Notes under the pieces: model-generated
The model's database searches: none
What the model was told of the DNA's origin: nothing
What the model saw: only the letters and a program-made list of their open reading frames with translations
From: Catonia carolina
Lineage: Eukaryota; Arthropoda; Insecta; Hemiptera; Achilidae
DNA length: 64,000 nucleotides
Assembly (NCBI GenBank): GCA_035578175.1
Contig: JAQMRL010000001.1
Location: 372,985,720-373,049,719 of the forward strand
Direction of reading: 5' to 3'
Translations under genes and position numbers: made by a program
In this document: positions 43,961-55,669 of the stretch, in pieces
How positions within the stretch are numbered: position 1 is the first letter of the stretch
Layout of the letters: each line of letters opens with the position of its first letter

Positions 43961-46419
43961 AGTTTAATTTTTTCTCCTTTAAACAATAATTGTTGTTTTA
44001 ATTTCTCCTTAAAACAAACATTAAAAATTACTTTGATTCAAATAAGTTTCTCTGGATTTCTTTAACATCTTTCCGAATGCACTGGAATGTTTATAAGCTA
44101 CACGATAAAGCTTTTGCTTTGGATTTTGTAGCCTTTTAAACCTTGTATGTTTTGGATATCACGAAAACCGTCTCAAAAATATTATCTGAATTTTAAAGTG
44201 AGATGAACGCATATTGTGTATTACGACACACAAGATTACAGAAATTTAGACAGACTTTTAACAAATTTAGAACGTTATCAGAAAGAAACACAGTTATAAA
44301 TTTTAATATGCATTAGTAAATATTGCTAATAAACTAATCCGGTGCAAACAACAGCTGTTACTTTTCAAATGTGTTAAAGAATAGTATTAATCGTTTTAGA
44401 GAAAAGTTAATTTTTTTTAAATCAATTCATAACACCTTAATGACATTATTTTTACAAACAATACATAGTTAAAAAATTTCCAAAAACTGATTTTAATTAG
44501 TAATATAATGTAGTAGGTTTTTAACTTGCTCGTAATCCAATAAAAATGATAATATTTAGTTTCAAGTGATGATAATAATAAGGAATGTGACAAAAGTAAT
44601 AAAAATTAATCTTTTTAAACACTGATAACAAAAATTACAGCCATTAAAAAAACAACTGAAAATAAGATAAAGTAATAAATAACAAAAATTGATGAATTAT
44701 TTTTCTGACTTTTCTTACAAGGGAAATAAAATTGGTTATCAAGAAGATTATTTTTTTTAAATATTACAATTTTATAAAAACATTACATATAATTAAAATA
44801 CTAGGTCAAAAACCAAATTAAGTACATTTCAGATAATACAAAGTTCAGTTTGTCGGGGAAATTGCGAATAATTACAACAAAACAACTGTGGTTTTTAATT
44901 TAAGATCGTAAATTCATTATTCAATTTGAAAAATTAAGTCAATTAATTTACTCGTATTTTATCAACTAATGTTTGACAACATAAAAATCAGAAAATTATT
45001 GTAATCCAGTAATCTGAACAGGAGTTATAACATTTTATACATTTTTTTAATGGAAGGTTCGGAACATTAGATAAATACGTTCCCCCAAACTAAGTACAAA
45101 TTGAAATTTATAAAATATAGATTTCGGAAGAAACAGTGTAGGCCTACGTCTTTTAATAACCAAGATGTAACGACGTTTTTCTAAGACGAGAATAATATCA
45201 TTATTTATATTTACAGACAATATTTTAAAAACAAATCTAATCGAAAACTAAAATAATATTTTTTAATAATCAAATACTCGCGACACTTCTACGTATAGTG
45301 GAAAATTTTGATTAAACTTTCTTTTCCGTCTTGATCAATATGAGATTTCATTGAAATCATATCTAGTTTCTAAACATCTCCGTTCCGTAGATATCTCTAT
45401 CTAAAAAACGATACCACATTTGTTTCGTATACAACCAAATATATACTACGTAAAATAACTTTAAACATTTCCGGAAACTGATTTTTCAGCTCACTTACAG
45501 CATTCATTTACTGTATTCTTTTCTCCTTCTTTCTGTCTAACAGTCAACTTTTGCTCTTCGTGGAAGCCCTTAGTATCAGTAATCATTTGGCTGAATTTTT
45601 ATCTGTCCATTACGTTTTCTCAGACTTCTTTAAACCAATTATCCAACACTTTATATATTGTTTAGTGTCTTAAAAACTTGTTTTATAAACCGTTTGTCGT
45701 ATACAATGTATACACATTTCCATAAAATTTCAGTCTTCGTTTTCTGTACTTCGTTTTTCTAGTAAGCAACAGTTCTTCTTTTTCTTGAATCTATACTGTC
45801 CGTCTATTACCTTCGGACTCATAATCTTGGGGAGGATCCCACATATCACAAATTAAAATATAACTTAAGCCTGTGCGAAATTGTTAAAAACACCAAGTAA
45901 CATTACTGACATTAATTCCACTTCACGTCAAAAATAAAATTTCAATGTTATTTTAGGAACTTCTACAAAATTCTAATGTAAATTCTGTATGTAATATAAA
46001 AATTCTATATGTACAGTAAATTCAACGTTCTAAAAACTTCAAGATTTCTTAGAACGTTAAGAATCGTTGCAGAAATGTAAAGTAGCCTCTAATTCTGAAC
46101 CGTTGTATATATACGCACAAATTTGTTTCATTTCACTGCTGTTATTAATAGTTCAATCTACAAAATCTGACGCCATAATCTTAGATTTTTATCATAGTAA
46201 TGGGTTTTAAATAGTTTTCACTTAACCCTAAAAAATAAAACATTATTAAAATCTAATACTTAACATAGGATCAGTTAGTATAGGATCAGATTAGTCAATT
46301 TACAAAAGATGAAATAGCAGTTTTGTTCGTATTTACTTGTCTTCAAACAGTCGTAATTTTAAAAATTACAGTATTAGAGATACAATTAAACAGAAATTCT
46401 ATATAACTGTAATGTAAGT
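43961..46419. other. AT-rich, no gene seen
   Basis: No recognised repeat. A slightly GC-richer patch at 45530-45850 has no clear frame. Confidence 0.4.
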
Positions 46420-46809
46420 TATGTTGTTACTTAGGTCATCAGCCGAAAGGCTCATTCGAACCACTAGTGGCTTTTCTAAGTAAAACGAGGAGTAAGGTGG
46501 CTTACCATTCCTCACTAAGTGGTATGGTATGTTTATATGCAAGCCAGGCCCTATGAAAAACATTTGCTTTCCATCTTGCAAATGAAACCTTCACTTCATT
46601 CACCACAGGGTCTGGCTGTATAATAAAATTCATTATCCTCAGAGGAGATAACTCTGACTAGTGTCGTTTGCGCCTCTACCTCTTCTGTTCTTAAATGTTT
46701 CAGTCATAAAATTGGCTGACCATGTGACAAGAAACAGAACTAGTTTTCGTAGCCCTAGAACTAGCAGATGGAGTGCAAATAATTTAACGCTCCACCTGCC
46801 TGTTATGGG
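46420..46809 (-). repeat. GAAA-hairpin/(AAC)-tail repeat, copy G
   Basis: Full-length with hairpin CAGCCGAAAGGCT and head CCACCTGCCTGTTATGGG. The small frames on either strand here are parts of the repeat. Confidence 0.87.
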
Positions 46810-47377
46810 AATAATAACTGTAATTATAGTGGAACATATTTAACAAATCCTTGTTTTCAATATTCTATAAATCCATAAAAAAGAGTAAGTAGACAATAAT
46901 TTGCATTTATGAAATGAAAGTTCTAAGTGCTTTAAATACTGCCAGTTTATTACCTTTCAATAAAATTAAGTTATAGTCAAGATATTTAAATTAATAAAAT
47001 ACTAGAATCGGAAAGGTAATAAATAATCTGGAACCTAATTGCATTAGCTATTAAAATAAATAATTAAATTCATTTTATTAACTAAATAAATTTCATTACG
47101 TTCAAGGTTAAGTACACCTTAACTAACAAAAGTTAGATTTATGAATGATTAAATAATTTTACGGTTTTAAAAAATAGTAAATGTTAAGTAATATTGTGCA
47201 TAAAAATAATTATATTAATATGTATTATAATTTATACAATATTTATGTTTTCACCCAACTATTTATCTATTTAACTTCCAACTAAAACGTTTAAGAATAA
47301 ATCTAATTTTCCAATCAAATTTCAGAAACAGCAACTATGATTTATATAATTTTGAGTACAAATTTTCAGGATGTTAT
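46810..47377. other. AT-rich, no gene seen
   Basis: Nothing recognised. Confidence 0.4.
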
Positions 47378-47409
47378 TTTAACGTGGAGTTGAAAAACTC
47401 CACGTTAAA
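47378..47409. repeat. Perfect 14-bp hairpin with GAAA loop
   Basis: TTTAACGTGGAGTT and AACTCCACGTTAAA flank GAAA. It lacks a T run, so it does not look like a terminator. Isolated from any recognised element. Confidence 0.88.
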
Positions 47410-47671
47410 TAAAATAAACGATTATTAAATCAAAACCAGGAAACACAAGACTTTAATTCAATGAGTACACAACCGAGCAGATAAATTTATTTACGTTTGG
47501 GAATCACAAATACATTTCCTAACATCAGTAAATTTAGTCCCTGCTAGTTAGTATTAACAATATGGTTGTCGTTACAGTACTGTTGATTTTAAAACATCCG
47601 ATTTTCTATTTCGGTATAACCAACAAAATATACGAAAACAATTTTTATCAAAAACACTTCCGAGAACTGTT
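47410..47671. other. AT-rich, no independent feature
   Basis: Leads into a tandem duplication. An ATG at 47562 opens an 87-codon frame that runs through the duplication; no domain seen. Confidence 0.35.
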
Positions 47672-47845
47672 TTATGAAAGGTATAGAAACATTTTACAAA
47701 AGACCATGAAATCAACTGCTGAAGTACAAATACAGAATGAATTCATGCTACTATATTATGAAAGGTATACAAAAATTTTACAAAAGACGATGACATCAAC
47801 TGCTGAAGTACAAAATGTAGAATGAATCCGTACTACTAATGAAAA
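47672..47845. repeat. Tandem duplication, unit about 84 bp
   Basis: The unit TATGAAAGGTATA...ATTTTACAAAAGAC..TGA.ATCAACTGCTGAAGTACAAA..CAGAATGAAT starts at about 47672 and again at about 47756. A third partial start, ATGAAAAGG, is near 47838. The two copies stay in frame with each other. Confidence 0.85.
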
Positions 47846-48311
47846 GGCAACCAATATTCACCGAAAAAAGTTGTAGGTACCTCATTTTTACATTTCTGTA
47901 AAGTAAAGTAGTAGGAGGTACAATAAAATGTTAATGGTATCTTAATAACACGCAATTTGTTTAAAAAATAAACACTACCATTATATTTTTTTACTAGATA
48001 ACTGTTTCTTAGCATACCGTTTTTTTATTTTTTATTTTTATAAGTAATTGACATAGCCTATCATTATTTCTAAATGTAACTTTTTTTTACTTTGTTTACA
48101 TTTATAAAAACTGTCAAAAACAAATATTCTAATAATCTGCTCTACTACTGTTGTGACCAACTTTAATAAGATTTTCTTTAGTTTCTCGAAGAAATTTCAG
48201 GAATAGTCTTTCGTATGCCATGGACAAACATGCATGTCCATCCTTTAGCATAATTCAACAGATATTGATCCACAAAAATAAGTTTGGATTTGCGAAAATA
48301 AAGTTTTCTTA
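47846..48311. other. AT-rich, no gene seen
   Basis: Nothing recognised. Confidence 0.4.
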
Positions 48312-48690
48312 ATGTTGTTTAGATTATCAGCCGAAAAGCAGGTTTAAACCTGTAGAGGGTTTACTAACTAAAACGAGGAGTGTGTTGGTTTACCAATATC
48401 TTCCTCACTGAGTGGAAAAGTATGCTTATCAGCATGCCGGGCCCTCTGAAAAGCACATATTTTTCACTCAGCAAATGACACCTTCACTTCTTCACCACAT
48501 GGTCTGGTTGTATAATGAAATTCAGTACTTTCAGATGATTAGTATCTTTAACACCTATACCTCTTCTGTTCTTAAATGATTCAGTCATTTAATTGGCGAG
48601 CATGTGATGAGAAACAGAACTATTTATTTTAGCCCTAAAACGAACAGATTGGGTGTAATTAATTCGACACTCCACCTGTCTGTTATAGGC
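48312..48690 (-). repeat. GAAA-hairpin/(AAC)-tail repeat, copy H
   Basis: Full-length with a damaged hairpin (CAGCCGAAAAGCAG) and a deletion around the TCTGATTAGT block. Confidence 0.86.
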
Positions 48691-48949
48691 AGATTTTCTT
48701 AATATAACCCCAATATTTTCTGAAGTACCGTACAATTATTGTTAAATAAAAATTAATATTAATCGAAACACAACATAAAATATCCGATTTAATATGTTGT
48801 TAAGATACGGGAAAACTTAAAACGCGGTATTCTACGTAGCCTACAGCAATATGTGGTCAAACTGCTACATAAATGTATAAACGAGTAACTAGCAAGAGAC
48901 ATCCAATTTGTGGCAAGCATTATTTATACGACACAGACAGATAACATTA

Positions 48950-49115
48950 GACCACCCTGTCGGTGTAGTGGTCAGCGCAACTGGCTTCTTAACCGGAGTC
49001 CCGTGTTCGATTCCCGAACAAGTCTAGCATTTTTACGTCTGTATATCATTACAATCATTACCTTCCCACAAGCCAAGACTTATGTAGGCATGATCACTTA
49101 AGAAAAAGAAAAGTA
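48950..49115 (+). mobile_element. tRNA-derived SINE S4, second copy
   Basis: GGTGTAGTGGTCAGCGCAAC head, B box GTTCGATTCC, tail CACAAGCCAAGACTTATGTA then GGCATGATCAC and an A-rich end. Slightly more diverged than 11195. Confidence 0.83.
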
Positions 49116-49508
49116 TCACGGACAAATAAACATTGTACTTAAATATTTCAAATAAATCTCAAAAATATAGTGCGCCATTTAGAGACAATCGATTCACCAA
49201 GCGCTCACTCGTTTATTAAATTTTACAAGAGCTTTTAATAACATTCCAAACAATAATAGCCTCTACCACTGCAAGTTGTAAAATTAAATATTTACAAATC
49301 ATTTATTAAGTAAAATATCAGTAGCAATTCTATAAACAACTTAAGAATCCACGCTCTTGCTGTAAACTTCGTAAGTTCAAAATTTGAAATACAAAATCCT
49401 TAAAATTTTTAAAAATATATTTATCAAATTTTGTAATTTGATTCACGTGACTTCGTATCGTTTCAATATCAAATTCAACGACTAAATAAAATTTTAATAA
49501 AAATAATG

Positions 49509-49551
49509 TTTTATTATTATTATTATTATTATTACTATTATTATTATTATC
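49509..49551. repeat. (TTA)n microsatellite
   Basis: About 43 bp of ATT/TTA triplets with one interruption (ACT). Confidence 0.9.
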
Positions 49552-49579
49552 CTTCCAATAGACCAAACAAATCCAATCA

Positions 49580-49775
49580 ACTGGATGAAAGTTTTTATTA
49601 ACAGTTAAATAACATCAGATGGGTAAGCAACTTTGTATGGTGACCAGCTGATACCTGTTCAAATTTACATCTAATCTAAGTCAAAATACATCGAGAAAAG
49701 ATAAATTTGGGTTCGTTTTCATTAGAATACAGACCCTTATTAATAAGTAAAAGAAAAAATAATAATTTAGTAAAA
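49580..49775. repeat. Unclassified interspersed repeat X, copy 1
   Basis: Shares GGTAAGCAACTTTGTATGG then TGACCAGCTGA with 61903-61934, and weaker matches over the following 150 bp (AAAATACA.CGA, AAATTGGG.). No known family recognised. Confidence 0.65.
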
Positions 49776-50974
49776 CGTTTACTTTAATTTAACCAACTGT
49801 TCCTATTTTTCTTGTCTACTATATACGTAGTAATAAAAAACAATCTGTCAGTTTTAGGTTCCTCAAGCTCTGTTAAAAAATTACGTGTGTGTGCGTATGC
49901 AATTCGTTCTGTAGCAGAAACTACTACATCGAAATTTGAAACAAGACTTCCTTAACCAACCCCAGAGAGGTTTTTTTAATTACTACTTAACTTCTAAATC
50001 AAGGGTTATTTACTGTATTGACTTCGACGTAAAAATACAATTTTCTCAAATGGCGAAATTTTTATTACAGTTCTCTCATTTACTACACTTACAAATTCAC
50101 TAAATTGGTCTAAATGCTATTCCTCGGAAAATTTGTGAGAAGGGCTTTTCTCTCAAAATAAAATCTGTTTCATCAAAATTACAGCCTTACAGCTCATTTT
50201 AGAGCAAAATGCACATTACAAAAGTAATAAAGAACAATATAATAACGAATTAGACTAATTTTATGCATACTTTATTTGTCTGACGCTTAGTTTAGCACCA
50301 AAATGTAACTTAGTGTGCAAAACCACAACAAGACCTATGCATTCTAAAATCAAAGCTTAAAATGAAATTTATTCCCAAGGCACGGATATTTATTAAAAAA
50401 ATTAAATATTACTAAAAATCAACAATTTTTATATATATTTTAGTGTAATGCTTAATTTAGCAACAATATGAGATTTTTCGGTAAAAATCCCAATTAAAAT
50501 TGATCTGATTCATTTAAAGTCGTTCCACTTTGTTGACCTCGTATAACTTATAAATGTTATAAATATAGAATAAAAAAAAACATGAAGGGAATAAAATGTA
50601 GTAACTATTAGCGAAAAATTTAGTGCTGTTTGTCGGTTATTTAGAAAGAGATAGTATAATTTTTTGTTTATTGTACACGTACATAATATAGAATGTAAAC
50701 AATAAATATTAGGTAAAGTGTGTCAGTAATTTTTGATACGTAAATATGTAATTAGTTAAAATATAAGCCATGTTAATTTGGAATTACCATTAAATTAACA
50801 AACTGTTATTTAGGTTCACAATTTTAAAATTCACAAATACATTTAGCAATAACACATCAGATTAAACTCTTATCTCTAATCCCACAGTGTTACACAGACA
50901 TCACAGGCACAAAACACATACACATGTTACTTAAAAATAAAATATTTACACTAAAATAACAGTGGTAATATTAA
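49776..50974. other. AT-rich, no gene seen
   Basis: Nothing recognised. Parts of 50040-50500 faintly echo the Helentron-like body (TACTACA..., GCTTAGTTTAGCA) but are too diverged to call. Confidence 0.35.
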
Positions 50975-51170
50975 CGAACTACGGACTGACCACGCAGAAC
51001 TGGTGATATGTCGAATGAACGGTTTCGCAATGAGGGCAAACACAAGTACAGCTGATTCCCCCTCGATCTGATCCCATGCCAAACAAACGAGCAAATTGTA
51101 GCCGGCCGGCTGAATGCTTGGTCTGTCAGTCGCGGTTTAGTTCAGAGTAAATGCGAAATAGTATTTACTA
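50975..51170 (-). promoter_or_regulatory. Unique CpG-rich island, candidate promoter or non-coding first exon
   Basis: The patch is distinctly GC- and CpG-richer than the surrounding sequence, belongs to no repeat family here, and contains GCCGGCCGGC. On the minus strand TCAGTC (complement of 50984-50989) matches the arthropod initiator TCAGTY. No TATA box at -30 and no good DPE. If it serves the PDZ gene, the first intron would be about 48 kb. Inference only. Confidence 0.25.
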
Positions 51171-51312
51171 TAAATAGGTATTAATGTCATATTTAAACAA
51201 TTTTAATGAGCTCATCTCATATTAGTTTATAAAGCTCTTGCAAATATTTATTCAAAACATCATACGTATTTAGATAGGTATACAAAAATATTTATGTATA
51301 CAAAATAAAAAA

Positions 51313-52284
51313 TCTGGTGTGAAACACTCACAAAACTTTCTCTTGCCAATGCAAATAATTAACAATAAACCTAACATTATTAATAAAATATTAGAAATAA
51401 ACAAAAAACTAACCTCAAAAACATAACCTAATTTTAATCATGAGTGAAAGACGCAAAATGAAAATCAACCTCAGTTCGGCTTAAAAAATACGGAAAACCA
51501 CTCTTACGCTAAACTAAGCTCTGTAGAGAAAAATGCTTTAAATAAAAGTTGTAGATCTTTTTATTTCCTATAAAATTAATTATATAGGTACATTTTTGTC
51601 GTAAAAACACAAATTTTGATGTTTGTGTTTGATGTTCCATTCTAAGACCGAAATTTAAAAAAATCGATTTTTCACACGTTTTCGTGAGAAAAAACAGAAA
51701 ATCGCTAATTACCGCTAAACTACGCGTTATACAAAAAAATGTTTGAATTTAAAGTTGTAGAATTTTAAATTCTCTACAACTTTTATTATATAAATTTTTG
51801 CGCTAAATTGCATATTAAAGCCGTAATCTTAAAAAAAACTATGTTTTTACGTAAAAATAGCCTCACCAAGATTTTCAGCAAACATGACGGCTACTCTATC
51901 TTGTAGAGAATAAAAAATTTAGTAAACCAGGCGATTTTTAAAAAAATCGTAGGACCAGTTTTTGAGAAAATCGCAAAAAAGTGAAAAATTATACGAGTAA
52001 ACTACTACTTCCGGTTGACCGATTTTGATGAAAATGTTCGTGTCGGATCCGGTAGTGGTATGTAACTTAAGTTTCAAGTTTCAAGTTAGTATGATAGTCT
52101 GTTCTTGAGATATTCTGTTCACACACACACACACGTCTTACACACATACCAATCGCTAATAACATGTTTTTTGGGTTCAGGGGGTCTGAAAACGTGTAGA
52201 TCCGGTGAAAACTCGATTTCGAAAAATCGACATGAAAACAATACTTTCCTTCCTATATATTCATATAGGCAAGAGAAAGTAAAA
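51313..52284 (-). mobile_element. Helentron/HINE-like element, copy 12
   Basis: Full-length with hairpin, both subterminal repeats, CA block at about 52121-52134 and 5' palindrome. Together with the 127 bp after it, it is duplicated by copy 13 and its spacer. Confidence 0.92.
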
Positions 52285-53510
52285 GTACAGTATTTAAAAA
52301 AATTTAATAATAAAATACAAATAGCAAACAAAAATCTTGACCTGTAATATTACATTAATAATTTTTTTTACATATTTAACATTTTTATTTCAAAATATCA
52401 ATGGAAATTTAAAAATTTGATGTGAAACTCACACGACTTTCTCTTGCCAATGCAAATAATTAACAATATAACCTAATATTACTAATAAAACATTAGAAAT
52501 AAACAAAAAACTAACCTCAAAAAACATACCTAATTTTAATCTCACGTGAGTGATGCAAAATGAAAATCAACCTCAGTTTGGCTTAAAAATACGGAAAATC
52601 ATTTTTTTCACGCTAAACTAGGCTCTGTAGAGAAAAATACTTTAAATAAAAACTGTAGATCTATTAATTTCCTATAAAGTTGATTTACACTTTTGTCGTA
52701 AAATGCATACTAAGGCTGAAATCTAAAAAAATCGATTTTTTACAGAATTTCATGAATAAAAAACAAAATTACTATTACCACTAAACTAAGCGTTATACAA
52801 AAAAAATTTAAGTAAAAGTTATAGGATTTTAAATTTTCAACAACTTTTATTATATACGGTTTTGCGCTAAAATGCATATTAAAGTCACAATCTTAAAAAA
52901 ACAATTTTTTTACGAGAGAACAACCTCTCCTGTTATTTCAGCAGACATGGCGCTCAACCTATCTTCTAGAGCATAAAAAATTTAGTAAATGAGGCGATTT
53001 TTAAAAAATCGGAAGACCCGTTTTTGCGAAAATTGCAAAAAAGTGAAAAATTACACGAATAAACACTACTTCCGGTTGAACGATTTTGATTAAAATGTTC
53101 GTGTCGGGTCTTCTAGTGGTATCTAACTTAAGTTTTAAGTTCCAAATTCGTACGATGTTCGTTCTTGAGATATTCAGTTTACACACACACGCGCACGTAC
53201 ACACATACACACACAAACAAACAAACAGACCAATCGCTAAAAACATGTTTTTTGGGTTCAGGGGGTCTGAAAACGTGTAGATCCAGTGAAAACTCGATTG
53301 CGAAAAATAGAGACGAAAACAATACTCTTTCCTTCCTATTTATATTAATATAGGCAAGAGAAAGTTAAAATAGAGCATTTAAAAAAATTAACAAAAATTC
53401 AGATAATATACTACAAACAATCATGACCTGCAATATAACATTAATAAAAACATTTTAAATGTTGAACGTTTTTATTTGAAAATATTAATAGAAATTTAAA
53501 TAGCTCTCTT
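52285..53510. repeat. Spacer homology showing a tandem duplication of about 1.1 kb
   Basis: The spacer after copy 12 (ATTTAAAAAAATTTAATAA.., CTTGACCTGTAATATTACAT then TAATAATTTT, AAATATCAATGGAAATTTAAA) matches the flank after copy 13 (CATGACCTGCAATATAACAT then TAATAAAAAC, AAATATTAATAGAAATTTAAA). The duplication therefore included non-transposon flank. Confidence 0.75.
52416..53370 (-). mobile_element. Helentron/HINE-like element, copy 13
   Basis: Starts TTTGATGTGAAACTCACACG (hairpin partly lost) and ends AGGCAAGAGAAAGTTAAAA. CA/CAAA microsatellite at about 53181-53230. Diverged from copy 12. Confidence 0.9.
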
Positions 53511-53639
53511 TTATTAATTAACACATAAGGGTTGTTTATTATTATTTTCAAGTGGTATTTGAAGTCACATTATAAGTAAAAATTTACTAAAATGTTCAGC
53601 TACGAGAAAAAACTACCATTTTCTTTAATCTTTTTGTTT

Positions 53640-53822
53640 TTTGGTTTTATTTTAGTTTATTTAGTCATATCAACAGCTAAGTCATTAGCGACTAATGATG
53701 GTTTTGGTACTGTAATGGTGAGTTTTAACGTTTTAAAATTTCCAGACCCTAGCCGGGAATTGAACCCGGGATCTTTTGCTTTGTAGGCTACCGCGCTAGT
53801 CACTACACCACGGAGGTGGTCT
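53640..53822 (-). mobile_element. tRNA-derived SINE, type S1
   Basis: On the plus strand: tail complement ATCAACAGCTAAGTCATTAG then CGACTAATGATGG, TTTCCAGACCCTAGCCGGGA then the B-box complement GGAATTGAACC, and the head complement ending CACTACACCACGGAGGTGG. Good copy. Confidence 0.85.
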
Positions 53823-54029
53823 TATCTAATCTTACTTACTCCTGCGTTTGTCAGCTGCTGTTTAACAAATTGCAGAGCTGTTTCTAGCATGTACTGTGTA
53901 GAAAAAGTATACCTCGCCGTCTCAATTGGTTAAAATCTGATTTCAATACCGAGGTTTTAGGTTCCTTAATTATATGAGTATTTAATACCACTAAAGAAAC
54001 AAAATCACCCACTTGGAAAAGAGGAATAT

Positions 54030-54197
54030 CGGCCGCCCCCTGGTGTACTGGTCAACGCAACTGGCTTCTACGTTAGGAGTTCCGGATGCGATTCCCGGTC
54101 AGTTCTTGAGTTTTTATCACTTTATTTCATTTATCGTTCTTTGCTGTCTGCATTAGCAGTAATGTGAACAAACAGCCGAATGTAAAACAAAACAAAA
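54030..54197 (+). mobile_element. Mosaic SINE: S4 head with T2 (S3-type) tail
   Basis: The head GGCCGCCCCCTGGTGTACTG is S4, as at 11195. After the B-box region the sequence changes to CTGTCTGCATTAGCAGTAAT and an ACAGCCGAATGTAAAA end, which is the tail of the S3 copy at 40015, not the S4 tail. Confidence 0.82.
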
Positions 54198-55669
54198 ATG
54201 GAAAGATTGGTCACGAGAGAGGCCACTAATAAAAAGCCCAGCAAATATATCAAAACGGAAAATTTAATCACAATCATTTTAGAAAAACTGGATTTTAGTA
54301 TTTTTGTACAGGAGTAAAGTAGCTTACAATCAATTTTGGGCTTCATAGCTAAATCAAAAACGTGTTAGTTGTTGACCAGAGTTTTTGAATTTCACCTTAA
54401 TTGGTCCAGCAGTTTTTGCTCCAGAACTAAGAGAACACAAAGACGGACGTCTTTACAAAAACCACCTTTTTTGGCTTCACGGATATCAAAACGTGAAGAA
54501 CCTTTGAAATAAAAGTACAGAAAATGTTATCCAATCGTAATATTTTTCACTTTAAACTATAGACTGAGATCGAGAAAGTAAATTTTGCACCAGACGCGTG
54601 CACCGAAGAGGCATAAAATTGAACACAAATTGTTTTACCCGACAAATAGAATATAGTGTTACAGGAAACGAAGAGACTCCCTAGATAATATAAAATATAG
54701 TAGAAATATAAATCTAACATTTAACTCAAAAGAAAAATATGACTGTCAGAATCTAACTTGTTTTACAAAACGACCAACGTTTTTGCAGAAAAATTTATCA
54801 ACAATAAATTATCACTGATTTTAAATACTTCCGTAGGAATGAATCATAAAAAACTACGAACAACTAGGCATAATAAATATTAGAAAAATTGTAATCGGAA
54901 TAAGTTTTATTAATAAAATATTTAAGGACCGTAGAGCGGATTAGAAAGAACTAAGAAAATTAAATCGATAACTAGGCGGCAAAGAAATAAAAAGCGGGAA
55001 ATATATTTCAAATACAGTGACCTATATTGTTATTATCTACATTCATAAAATGAAACAAAAACAAACATTTGTCGTATAATTTCACCCCAAACTACGACAT
55101 AAAAAATGATATTTCTGTACATTTTTAAACAAAATGTGCTTTACCGTACAACAATAAAACTGAACGCACTGAAACAATAAAACATAAAGTAACAGATCAT
55201 CAAGATAGATTTGATTTTCATTTTGATTTTGATTAGATCAGATAAATCTGACATTTTATGGGTCTACAAGTAATGCTTTCACAGAAAAGATAGCACAAGA
55301 AACCCATTATTTTATTTTCAGGAAACAGATAACGCAAAAGAAAGGTAATAATTCAGAAAGCCATCAATAAGGTAAGATGTTTCAGTTCTATTGACAAACA
55401 AAATAAAAGAAATACTTTTATTCTTTGATTCTTTTTTGGAATGTATCAAGAAAAGCAATCTCAGGAACCCAATTTCATTTACACTTTTTTGTTTTGTTTC
55501 TTTACTTTAAGATATTTCTCAAAGTACAAATAAATATTGTGAACCAGAAGAAGGTGAAGATTAATTTCTTTTAATTTTAGACAACTGGATTTAGTGTCTT
55601 AACTCATTTTGTTTTTGTTTTTGGAACAGCGTATTTCTTTTTCAATCAGTTTATAAATACAATAACTTT
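54198..55669. other. AT-rich, no gene seen
   Basis: Nothing recognised on either strand. Confidence 0.4.

Noticed and set aside
47378..47409. Rho-independent terminator
   Set aside because: Eukaryotic context, no T run after the stem, no gene in front.
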